DNA of 64,000 nt, from the NCBI RefSeq assembly GCF_965216485.1, contig NZ_OZ244162.1:1922001-1986000 (forward strand), in the 5' to 3' direction. Positions 56,690-64,000 of the stretch are shown one piece after another. How positions within the stretch are numbered: position 1 is the stretch's first letter; each line of letters begins with the position of its first letter. A model generated the notes under the pieces. That model worked only from the letters and a program-made list of their open reading frames with translations, was not told the origin of the DNA and searched no databases. This DNA is from Algiphilus sp965216485. GTDB lineage: Bacteria > Pseudomonadota > Gammaproteobacteria > Nevskiales > Nevskiaceae. Both the position numbers and the translations under genes were made by a program.

Positions 56690-59116
56690 ATGGGGCTTCT
56701 CAATTTCCGCGCACAGTGGCCGCTGTGCATCTTGATCGTTGGTCTGGTGGGATGTGGTTCGAGCCAGAGCCCGTCAGGCAGCGCTGATGGTGGCAACGGA
56801 GGAAGCGGGACCGCTCGTGAGCAGACGATTTACTCGGTTGCCAATCGTTGCTACGCGCTGGATTCAGAGGCGGGCAGCGTGACGCTGACCACGGCCGAAG
56901 ACGACTACACCCTGACCGACGATCCCGACGACGCCGCCACCTTCTACCTGAAGCCGACCGCACTTGGCTCATACCTCTTGCTGTCGCGCTATGAACGCGT
57001 TGAAGGCACAGCGGGGCAGAAGCAATTGCTCGGAATTACCGATCCGGGCGGGGAGTTCCTCGATGCCTTCGGCAACTTCATTGGCGAGGTGGGCTTTCTC
57101 GTCAGCGGTGTTGGCGATATCACGCAGATCCTGGTCGATGTCGTGGATTCCGGCAGCGGCCCGGTGCGCGATGTGGGCGAAACCGTTGGTGATCTGGGCG
57201 GGAATCTGGGCGACATCAACGTCAGCCCGACGCTCGCCGTCGTTGAGGAAGCCAATGATCTGGCGGTATGGAATCTGCTGCCCGCCTCGGATGGACGTTT
57301 CTCGTTGACCAATGCCGTAACCGGCCAACGGCTCGCCGCCGCGCAGGGTGTGGTGGCGCTGACCAACGCCACCACGGCCGGTGTCGAGACTGCCTTTCGC
57401 TTGCGGCCCGTGGCCGAGTGTGACGCCTATCCGGAAGTTAGTCTGAATGCCGAACTGCTGGACGCACGCGGTCCGGCGCTTCGCCTGGCGGAGGTACCGC
57501 TGTACAGCGAAGGCCCGGGCGCGGCCGAGATCGATGAGGACGATGTCTTCGGTTTCATCGACGCGCATTCACATATTACCGCCTACGAATTCATCGGCGG
57601 TCGTGTCAACTATGGCGACCCCTTCCACAAGTTCGGCGTCGATCACGCGCTGCATGACTGCGCCGTCAACCATGGTCCGCAGGGAACGCTGGGCGTGGTG
57701 GAAACGGTAACCAGCACGGGCACACCCACGCATGAAACGCGAGGCTGGCCGGACTTTCCGTTCTGGCCAAGGCACAACTCCTTGCAGCACCATCAGAGCT
57801 ATTACCGCTGGATCGAGCGGGCCTACATGGGCGGACTGCGGCTGCTGGTGAACCACTACACCGGCAACGAAATCCTGTGCCAGCTCAATCCACAGAAGCA
57901 GAATGCCTGTGATTTCGAGGAGAACTGGCGCCTTCAGCATCAGCGCATTTTGGAAATGCAGGACTACATTGATGCCCAGAACGGTGGTCCCGGTGAGGGA
58001 TGGTTCCGCATCGTGGACGACCCGGCACAAGCGCGCGCGGTCATCGCCGATGGCAAGCTGGCCGTGGTACTCGGCATCGAGATTTCCAAGCTGTTCAATT
58101 GCGGCGAGTTTCTGGGCGTGGCCGAATGCTCGCGCGAGGAACTGGTGCAGCGTCTGGATGCAGCCTACGACCTGGGCGTGCGCCATATCTTCCCGATTCA
58201 CAAGTTCGACAACGCCTTCGGCGGTGTGGTCCCGGATGAAGCGCTGGGTATCGGCACCATTCTCTACGCGGGCAATCTCGCCGAAACCGGTACCCCGCTG
58301 CTGTTCGAGGCCTGCCCGGAAAACTTCCAGGATGATTCGACGCAGTCTCCGGATTCGGCCAATCCGCTGGGGATCATCGATCAGTTGCTGTTACAGCTGG
58401 AATATATCAATGGCCAGGCGAGTCAGGGTCTCCCGGTACCGCCCCTGGTGCCGGTGTCTGAGAACGGTCTCTGCAATCAGCAGGGGATTACCGAACTCGG
58501 TGTCTTCCTGACCCAGGAGCTGATGCGCCGGAACATGATTATCGAGGTGGATCACAGTGCGCGTTCGGTCATCGACCGGATTCTCGAGATCGCCGAGGAC
58601 AATGGCTATCCCGGCGTCACCAGCAGTCACGACTGGCTCTTCTCGGAGGAACTGCTGGATCGGCTGGTGGCCGGCGGCGGCACCATCAGCCGTTTTGCCA
58701 GTTCCCGGGAAACCTGGGTGGACAAGATCCTGAAGGCGGAGGAACGGCCAGCCAAGAATCGGGTGGCCGCGATGGTGACCACCGGACTGGCCTCCGATGT
58801 CAACGGCATCGCCTCGCTTCCCGGCAACAGCGGTGCCGCGGACACGCCGCTCTATCCCTTCGTCTCGGTTGATGGTCGGGTACGCTTCGATGTGCAGAAG
58901 ACGGGCGACCGCGCTTTTGGTCTCTACGATGGCCGTGGCGTGGCCCACTATGGCCTCTACCCGGACCAGATCGCCGATATGCAGCGCTTCACCGAGGGCA
59001 AGTCCCGGCAGGAGATCGAGCAGGCTCTGCGCTCCCTGTTCTCGTCCACCGAGGCCTATCTTCGGTTGTGGGAAGCGACACACGCCTGGCGCGGAGATCT
59101 CGGCCAGGGCGGCTAG
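56690..59116 (+). CDS. Lipoprotein with an M19/amidohydrolase-like domain
   Basis: An 808-residue protein beginning with a lipoprotein signal (CILIVGLVGC lipobox). Residues about 45-260 look like a beta-rich domain with repeats resembling a fascin/ricin-like trefoil (AATFYLKPTALGSYLLLSRY and VETAFRLRPVAEC), interrupted by a Gly/Val-rich segment. After about residue 285 comes an amidohydrolase/membrane-dipeptidase-like barrel: FIDAHSHI, RLLVNHYTGNEILC, LGVRHIFPIHKFDNAFGG, IIEVDHSARSVIDRIL and VTSSHDW supply candidate metal ligands. The ATG at 56690 was chosen because it starts the lipoprotein signal. The substrate is unknown; it is only distantly like classical renal dipeptidases. Confidence 0.75.
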   Translation: MGLLNFRAQWPLCILIVGLVGCGSSQSPSGSADGGNGGSGTAREQTIYSVANRCYALDSEAGSVTLTTAEDDYTLTDDPDDAATFYLKPTALGSYLLLSRYERVEGTAGQKQLLGITDPGGEFLDAFGNFIGEVGFLVSGVGDITQILVDVVDSGSGPVRDVGETVGDLGGNLGDINVSPTLAVVEEANDLAVWNLLPASDGRFSLTNAVTGQRLAAAQGVVALTNATTAGVETAFRLRPVAECDAYPEVSLNAELLDARGPALRLAEVPLYSEGPGAAEIDEDDVFGFIDAHSHITAYEFIGGRVNYGDPFHKFGVDHALHDCAVNHGPQGTLGVVETVTSTGTPTHETRGWPDFPFWPRHNSLQHHQSYYRWIERAYMGGLRLLVNHYTGNEILCQLNPQKQNACDFEENWRLQHQRILEMQDYIDAQNGGPGEGWFRIVDDPAQARAVIADGKLAVVLGIEISKLFNCGEFLGVAECSREELVQRLDAAYDLGVRHIFPIHKFDNAFGGVVPDEALGIGTILYAGNLAETGTPLLFEACPENFQDDSTQSPDSANPLGIIDQLLLQLEYINGQASQGLPVPPLVPVSENGLCNQQGITELGVFLTQELMRRNMIIEVDHSARSVIDRILEIAEDNGYPGVTSSHDWLFSEELLDRLVAGGGTISRFASSRETWVDKILKAEERPAKNRVAAMVTTGLASDVNGIASLPGNSGAADTPLYPFVSVDGRVRFDVQKTGDRAFGLYDGRGVAHYGLYPDQIADMQRFTEGKSRQEIEQALRSLFSSTEAYLRLWEATHAWRGDLGQGG

Positions 59117-59129
59117 GAATACAGCGGAC

Positions 59130-59155
59130 GCCCTCGGCGCATGGCGGCCGAGGGC
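59130..59155. terminator. Hairpin between convergent lipoprotein genes
   Basis: A perfect 9-base stem GCCCTCGGC/GCCGAGGGC (59130-59138 with 59147-59155) and an 8-base loop in the 44-base gap between the two convergent stops. There is no T run on either side, so it may be a weak or factor-dependent terminator. Confidence 0.45.
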
Positions 59156-59160
59156 CCAGC

Positions 59161-60018
59161 TTAGGGAAGTGTGACCTGGCTGCTTCGCCCGGCATCCACG
59201 TCCAGGCTGCGCGAGGCGAGGAAATTCACCTCCGGCGCGTCGTCTTCCGGATCGTCGGCATCCGCGTCGCAGGTGAAGGCCACGGTATAGCCGCCAGCCG
59301 CCAGATTCGAGAAGCGGAAGCTGCCGCCCGTGATCGAGAGATTGTCGAGCTGGCGACTGTTCAGCGGAGGCTCACGGTCGGCGAGGGTGGTGGTCTCGGC
59401 GTTGCGACCCTGGTAGAGGTACACAGCCGGAAAGCAGGGTGACTGGTTGACCAAGTCAGCGGCAACTGTGCCCTGGATATCGCCGGCATCGCTTTGTCGA
59501 ATGGCTCGGATCACGGGGTCGAAACGGTAGCGGTTGGCGGCCAGGTCGTCGTCGTCCTGTAGCAGGCTGGCGCGGAGATCGACATCCAGCAGCACAGTCT
59601 CGCGCTCGAGTTCGTCGATAGAAAAGGCGAGGGCCACGCGAATGCTCTCCCGCACATAGTCCAGCGTTGCGGTAGTGCCGTTGTCCAGCACGATCGGATC
59701 GGAATTAATGACATCCGGTGGTACAAAGTCAGGCGCGAAGCGAAGCCGCAGCCCGGAAAAGGCGCCCGCATCGATGCTGGCATTCTGTAGCAAGGTCTCG
59801 CTGCGCCCCTGGCGCAGACCAGCAATATCAATGCGCCGGGGCGGATCGAAGTCGAAGCGCGTGAAACTACCGTCCTCGGCCTCAATGTCGACGCCCTCGA
59901 CGGCGACGAAGGCGACATTGACCGCGTCCGCGGGCGCATCGGTGATTCGGACAGTGATCTCGCCCTGGTCGCAGGCGCTCAGTACCAATGCCAGGGGAAG
60001 AAAAATGAGATGTCGCAT
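59161..60018 (-). CDS. DUF4382 lipoprotein
   Basis: A 285-residue envelope protein with a lipobox (LALVLSAC). The first half matches DUF4382 (ITVRITDAPADAVNVAFVAVEGVDIEAEDG, the RRIDIAGLRQG region, LLQNASIDAGAFSGLRLRF). The second half looks like a carboxypeptidase-regulatory/beta-sandwich domain (GDIQGTVAADLV, FRFSNLAAGGYTVAFTC). Function is unknown; such proteins are usually surface beta-sandwich lipoproteins. The start opens the signal peptide. It is divergent from pilB. Confidence 0.85.
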   Translation of the reverse strand: MRHLIFLPLALVLSACDQGEITVRITDAPADAVNVAFVAVEGVDIEAEDGSFTRFDFDPPRRIDIAGLRQGRSETLLQNASIDAGAFSGLRLRFAPDFVPPDVINSDPIVLDNGTTATLDYVRESIRVALAFSIDELERETVLLDVDLRASLLQDDDDLAANRYRFDPVIRAIRQSDAGDIQGTVAADLVNQSPCFPAVYLYQGRNAETTTLADREPPLNSRQLDNLSITGGSFRFSNLAAGGYTVAFTCDADADDPEDDAPEVNFLASRSLDVDAGRSSQVTLP

Positions 60019-60126
60019 GAGGTTTTCCGGCGAGAGGCCTGATGGGAGGGCGTATGCGGCACGATTGCGCGTTGACGTTGCTGACACGCCCCGACACTAT
60101 AGTTCGCTCATTGAAGGGGCTTCAGC

Positions 60127-61869
60127 ATGGCGGTCAATCCGCAGAATATCCCAGTCAGCAAAGGCTATCTTGGCGGTCTTGCGCGGCGTATCGTCGCCGA
60201 GGGACTGCTGAGCGAAGAACAGGCGCGTACGGCCCAGCAGAAGGCGCAGCGGAGCGGGCAGTCGCTGGTCAGCTATGCGGTGGAGCAGAAATGGGCAGCC
60301 GCCCGCGGCCTGGCCATGGCAGCCAGCCGCGAATTCGGCGTACCACTGGCCGATCTCTCGGCGCTTGAGGTGGACAACGCACTGGCGAGCGAGGTGGGCG
60401 AGAAGGTCCTGCGCAAGCACCGCGCCCTGCCGCTGTACCGCCGCGGTAAACGTCTGTTCGTGGCCATTTCGGATCCTTCCTTCAATCAGGCCCTGGAAGA
60501 GATCAAATTCGCCACAGGCCAGCCCACAGAGGGGGTGCTGGTCGAGGACGACAAGCTCGGCAAGGCCATGGAGGCCGCGCTGTCGGCGGTGGACGCGGCC
60601 TCGCTTTCGGGCGACGAAAGTGAATTCGACGACATCGACCTGGAGGCGGGCGGGCGCGAGGAACAGGCGGTGGACGCCTCGGCGACCCAAAGCGACGCCG
60701 ACGATGCGCCTGTGGTGCGCTACGTCAACAAGGTGCTGCTCGACGCGATCCGCCGCGGTGCCTCGGACATCCATTTCGAACCCTACGAAAAGTACTACCG
60801 CGTGCGCTTGCGCGTCGACGGCGAGTTGCGTGAGTTCGCCCGGCCACCGGTGCAGATCGCGGCCAGACTGGCGGCGCGCGTCAAGGTGCTGTCGCGCCTC
60901 GACCTGGCCGAGCGGCGCGTGCCGCAGGACGGGCGCATCAAGCTCAAGCTGTCGGCACAGCGTGCCATTGATTTCCGTGTCAGCACCTGCCCCACGCTCT
61001 GGGGCGAGAAGATCGTGCTGCGTATTCTCGATTCCAGCAGCGCACAGCTCGGCATCGAATCGCTGGGCTACGAGCCCGAGCAGCGGGCACTCTATGAGAA
61101 TGCGCTGTCCAAGCCGCAGGGCATGATTCTGGTGACCGGGCCGACCGGCTCCGGCAAGACCGTCTCGCTGTACACCGGTTTGAATATCCTCAATACCGAG
61201 GGGCTGAATATCTCCACCGCCGAGGACCCGGCGGAAATCAACCTTCCCGGCATCAATCAGGTGAATGTCAATCCGCGTGTGGGGCTGACCTTTGCCGCGG
61301 CATTGAAGGCCTTTCTCCGCCAGGATCCGGACGTGATCATGGTGGGTGAGGTTCGGGACCTGGAAACGGCCGAGATCGCAATCAAGGCGGCACAGACCGG
61401 GCACCTTGTGTTGTCCACACTGCATACCAACGATGCGCCGCAGACGCTGACCCGCCTGCTCAATATGGGGGTACCGGCCTACAACATCGCCTCCAGCGTG
61501 TCGCTGATCATCGCGCAGCGGCTGGCGAAACGGCTGTGCGTGCATTGCCGCAAGGAAGCGGATATTCCGCGCGTGGAGCTGCTCAAGGAGGGTTTCACCG
61601 AGGAACAGGTAGACAGCGAAGGGTTCACGATCTACGAAGCCCAGGGCTGCGACGAATGCCACAGCGGCTACAAGGGGCGTACCGGTATCTATCAGGTGAT
61701 GCCGGTCTCCGAGACCATCGGTCGCATGATCATGGAAGGCAAGAACGCTATCGATGTCGCCGACCAGGCCGAGCGCGAGGGCGTTCTGGATCTGCGCCAG
61801 TCGGCCTTGAAGAAAGTGCGGGACGGCATTATTGACCTGAAAGAAGCCAACCGCGTGACGGTTGAATAA
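60127..61869 (+). CDS. pilB: Type IV pilus assembly ATPase PilB
   Basis: A 580-residue secretion ATPase powering pilus extension. The N-terminal MshEN-like domain covers about residues 1-170 (LLSEEQARTAQQKAQRSGQ, then VDNALASEVGEKVLRKHRALPL). The ATPase core has Walker A GPTGSGKT (residues 338-345), the Asp box and His box (GHLVLSTLHTND), and a zinc-type tetracysteine (CVHC near residue 472, CDEC near residue 507). pilC follows 25 bases later. Length is typical (about 570). Confidence 0.96.
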   Translation: MAVNPQNIPVSKGYLGGLARRIVAEGLLSEEQARTAQQKAQRSGQSLVSYAVEQKWAAARGLAMAASREFGVPLADLSALEVDNALASEVGEKVLRKHRALPLYRRGKRLFVAISDPSFNQALEEIKFATGQPTEGVLVEDDKLGKAMEAALSAVDAASLSGDESEFDDIDLEAGGREEQAVDASATQSDADDAPVVRYVNKVLLDAIRRGASDIHFEPYEKYYRVRLRVDGELREFARPPVQIAARLAARVKVLSRLDLAERRVPQDGRIKLKLSAQRAIDFRVSTCPTLWGEKIVLRILDSSSAQLGIESLGYEPEQRALYENALSKPQGMILVTGPTGSGKTVSLYTGLNILNTEGLNISTAEDPAEINLPGINQVNVNPRVGLTFAAALKAFLRQDPDVIMVGEVRDLETAEIAIKAAQTGHLVLSTLHTNDAPQTLTRLLNMGVPAYNIASSVSLIIAQRLAKRLCVHCRKEADIPRVELLKEGFTEEQVDSEGFTIYEAQGCDECHSGYKGRTGIYQVMPVSETIGRMIMEGKNAIDVADQAEREGVLDLRQSALKKVRDGIIDLKEANRVTVE

Positions 61870-61894
61870 CGGCGACTGAGGCGCAAGAACGAGC

Positions 61895-63112
61895 ATGGCA
61901 GAAGCAGGCGCCAAGGAAGTGCTGTTCCAGTGGGAGGGCACAGACCGCAAGGGCAAGCGGATCAAGGGCCAGACCAGCGGTAAGAGCGAAACCGACATCA
62001 AGCGCGCCCTGCGCAAGCAGGGGATCAATCCACTGCGGGTGCGCAAGCAGTCCAGTCTGTTCGGTTCCCGCAAGAAGAAGATCACCGGTCAGGACATCGC
62101 GATCTTCGCGCGCCAGATGGCGACGATGATGGCGGCCGGGCTGCCACTCGTGCAGGCCCTGGAGCTGGTCGGGAACGGGCACGACAATCCTTCCATGGGC
62201 GAGCTCATCCTCGCCGTGAAAACCGAGGTGGAGTCGGGCAGTTCTTTCGCGCAGGCGCTGGCCAAGCACCCCGTCCATTTCGACGATCTGTTCGTCAATC
62301 TCGTGGATGCCGGCGAAAAGTCGGGCACGCTCGAGACGCTGCTCGACAAGGTTGCCCTGTACAAGGAAAAGACCGAGGCGCTTCGGAAAAAGGTCAAGAA
62401 GGCGCTGACCTATCCATCGGCGGTGGTGGCGGTGGCCTTCATTGTCACCGGCATCCTGTTGTACTTCGTGGTGCCGCAGTTCCAGGATCTGTTCCGTGGA
62501 TTCGGTGCGGACCTGCCGGTCTTCACTCTGATGGTCATCCGCCTGTCGGAGTTTGTGCAGGTCTACTGGTGGATGATCCTGCTGGGCCTGGGTGCGACCG
62601 GCTTCGGTTTCAGCTACATCAAGAAGCGTTCGCCGCGATTCAGGCGTTTTCTCGATCGCGTCGCGCTGCACTTGCCGATTATTGGCGTCATCGTTCACAA
62701 ATCCGCGCTGGCGCGCTATCACCGTACGCTGTCGACCATGTTCGCAGCCGGTGTCCCGCTCGTGGAGGCACTGGATCCGGTGGCGCGTGCCTCCGGCAAC
62801 ATCCTGTTCGAGGAAGCGATCTACAACATTCGTGATGACGTCGCCAGCGGCACGCAGCTCTACCAGGGCATGCAGACCGCCGGCCTTTTTCCGCCAATGG
62901 CGACGCAGATGGTCGCCATTGGCGAGGAATCCGGCGCCCTCGACACCATGTGCGCGAAGGTGGCGACCTATTACGAAGAGGAAGTCGACGCGCTGGTCGA
63001 CTCCCTCTCCAGCCTGCTCGAGCCGCTGATCATGTCCGTCCTCGGCATTCTCGTGGGCGGTCTCGTGGTGGCCATGTATCTGCCCATCTTCCAGCTCGGC
63101 CAGGTGGTCTGA
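61895..63112 (+). CDS. pilC: Type IV pilus inner-membrane platform protein PilC
   Basis: A 405-residue type II secretion F-family protein. It has a soluble N-terminal segment, two GspF domains (ITGQDIAIFARQMATMMAAGLPLVQALEL, then RYHRTLSTMFAAGVPLVEALDPVARASGN), and transmembrane helices around VVAVAFIVTGILLYFVVPQF and the C-terminal LIMSVLGILVGGLVVAMYLPIF. It anchors the PilB motor to the pilus base. pilD starts four bases after its stop. Confidence 0.96.
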   Translation: MAEAGAKEVLFQWEGTDRKGKRIKGQTSGKSETDIKRALRKQGINPLRVRKQSSLFGSRKKKITGQDIAIFARQMATMMAAGLPLVQALELVGNGHDNPSMGELILAVKTEVESGSSFAQALAKHPVHFDDLFVNLVDAGEKSGTLETLLDKVALYKEKTEALRKKVKKALTYPSAVVAVAFIVTGILLYFVVPQFQDLFRGFGADLPVFTLMVIRLSEFVQVYWWMILLGLGATGFGFSYIKKRSPRFRRFLDRVALHLPIIGVIVHKSALARYHRTLSTMFAAGVPLVEALDPVARASGNILFEEAIYNIRDDVASGTQLYQGMQTAGLFPPMATQMVAIGEESGALDTMCAKVATYYEEEVDALVDSLSSLLEPLIMSVLGILVGGLVVAMYLPIFQLGQVV

Positions 63113-63115
63113 ACG

Positions 63116-63964
63116 GTGGGGATACTCGACGCGCTGGCTACCAGCCCGGCCCTCCTGATCACCGCGATGGTGCTGCTCGGCCTGCTCACCGGAAGCTTTC
63201 TCAATGTCGTGATTCTACGGCTGCCGCGCATGCTCGAAAACGCATGGCGCGAAGAGGCAAGTGCCATTCTTGAAGTGGAGGCTCCCAAAGACCAGCCGGC
63301 GCTGTCGCTCGCTCGGCCTGCGTCGCATTGCACGCATTGTGGAGCGCCGATTCCGGCGTGGCGCAATATCCCCGTCGTCTCCTGGCTGTTGCTGCGGGGC
63401 CGGGCGGCCTGCTGTGGCGCGCCCATTTCCGTGCAGTATCCGCTGGTCGAACTGCTGGCCGGCGTGGTGGCAGGGCTGTGCGCATGGCGCTTCGGCTGGA
63501 GTTGGGAGCTATTGGCGGCCTACGTGCTGGCCATGACCCTCATCGCCGCGGCCGTGATCGACTGGAACACGCAGCTGTTGCCGGACAACATCACGCTGCC
63601 ATTGCTCTGGCTGGGACTGCTGCTGAACACAATGGAAACCTTTGTGCCCTTGCAGGCCGCGGTACTGGGTGCGGCGGCCGGCTATCTGTCGCTGTGGAGT
63701 GTGTTCATGCTGTTCAAGCTGGTCACCGGCAAGGAAGGCATGGGCTTCGGCGACTTCAAGCTGCTGGCCGCTCTGGGCGCATGGTTCGGATGGACGGCCC
63801 TGCCGATGCTGCTGTTGCTGTCCTCGCTGGTCGGTGCCGTGATCGGAATCACTTTCCGGGTCTCCGGCCGCCTGGAGGCAGGAGCGCCGATGCCCTACGG
63901 GCCCTTCATCGCCGGCGCCGGCCTGCTCTGGTTGCTTGCGCCGATGCCGATGGCCTTGTTCTGA
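63116..63964 (+). CDS. pilD: Prepilin peptidase PilD
   Basis: A 282-residue bifunctional prepilin leader peptidase/N-methyltransferase. The methyltransferase half (GSFLNVVILRLPRML) carries a CTHC zinc knuckle near residue 72 but a second pair reading AACC in place of CxxC. The aspartic protease residues are in VIDWNTQLLPD and GFGDFKLLAALGAW (GxGD). Eight hydrophobic segments are visible. It uses a GTG start, and its stop overlaps the coaE ATG (ATGA). Confidence 0.93.
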   Translation: MGILDALATSPALLITAMVLLGLLTGSFLNVVILRLPRMLENAWREEASAILEVEAPKDQPALSLARPASHCTHCGAPIPAWRNIPVVSWLLLRGRAACCGAPISVQYPLVELLAGVVAGLCAWRFGWSWELLAAYVLAMTLIAAAVIDWNTQLLPDNITLPLLWLGLLLNTMETFVPLQAAVLGAAAGYLSLWSVFMLFKLVTGKEGMGFGDFKLLAALGAWFGWTALPMLLLLSSLVGAVIGITFRVSGRLEAGAPMPYGPFIAGAGLLWLLAPMPMALF

Positions 63965-64000
63965 TGCCCTTGGTCATCGGACTGACCGGAGGGGTGGCGA
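63964..64000 (+). CDS. coaE: Dephospho-CoA kinase CoaE, N-terminal fragment (cut by the window edge)
   Basis: Only 12 codons are visible, beginning MPLVIGLTGGVA, the start of a P-loop (GLTGGVASGKS in the family). CoaE catalyses the last step of CoA synthesis and is encoded directly after pilD in many gammaproteobacteria. The ATG overlaps the pilD stop by one base. Confidence 0.85.
   Translation, partial: MPLVIGLTGGVA

Overview
The window is GC-rich, densely coding chromosomal DNA from a gammaproteobacterium. The clearest markers are the gene order pncC/cinA-recA-recX-alaS-lysC-csrA-tRNA-Ser (as in Pseudomonas and Xanthomonadales-type genomes), the pilB-pilC-pilD-coaE type IV pilus block at the right end, and gammaproteobacterial envelope genes (LpxR-type lipid A deacylase, DUF1329, DUF3450/TonB2-type cluster, GreB). 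The mix of lipid-handling oxidoreductases, IcmF and DUF1329 suggests a Nevskiales/Solimonadaceae-like or related marine lineage, but this is inference. No prophage, insertion sequence, CRISPR array or obvious island was seen, and codon use looks uniform.

Layout. (1) 1-9.6 kb: lipid and small-molecule enzymes: the tail of a sterol-desaturase-like protein, an AGPS-like FAD oxidase overlapping an SDR, a PmtA-like methyltransferase, a hot-dog thioesterase, an SGNH lipoprotein esterase, a PAS-GGDEF diguanylate cyclase, a HAD phosphatase, DUF2237, gamma carbonic anhydrase, an SDR, a methyltransferase, and DUF4334 downstream of fused isobutyryl-CoA mutase IcmF (9.6-13.1 kb). (2) 13.5-18.5 kb: a very large 5'-nucleotidase/choice-of-anchor I lipoprotein behind a Pho-box-like site, and an LpxR-type deacylase. 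(3) 18.5-25 kb: a fatty acid desaturase, a pore-less voltage-sensor protein, a histone-deacetylase-family enzyme overlapping a dihydrolipoamide-dehydrogenase-like gene, a DUF442 phosphatase and a YfcC-type transporter. (4) 25-27.8 kb: a probable zinc-uptake unit, with a Zur-box-like palindrome, a small His/Cys protein and a His-rich ZnuD-like TonB-dependent receptor. (5) 27.9-36.4 kb: a PQQ-type sugar dehydrogenase, a PanE-like reductase, a LolA-like protein with an RND exporter carrying a C-terminal cyclic-nucleotide-binding domain, SDRs, GreB and DUF2061.

(6) 36.4-46.3 kb is the most unusual region. A tightly overlapping TonB2-type operon (DUF3450, TtpC-like ExbB, ExbB, ExbD, TonB) ends in one 853-residue protein in which the usual TPR partner is fused to a complete DUF1329 domain. 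A stand-alone DUF1329 protein and a UbiB/ABC1-family kinase follow. I propose a TonB-energised envelope trafficking machine, probably for lipid or another hydrophobic cargo.

(7) 46.4-56.3 kb: small DUF2505 and DUF2970 genes, then mutS divergent from pncC-recA-recX-alaS-lysC-csrA and tRNA-Ser(GCT). (8) 56.3-64 kb: a roughly 430-base non-coding stretch with a reverse-strand terminator and clustered GGA motifs, an M19-like metallohydrolase lipoprotein, a DUF4382 lipoprotein, then pilB, pilC, pilD and the start of coaE.
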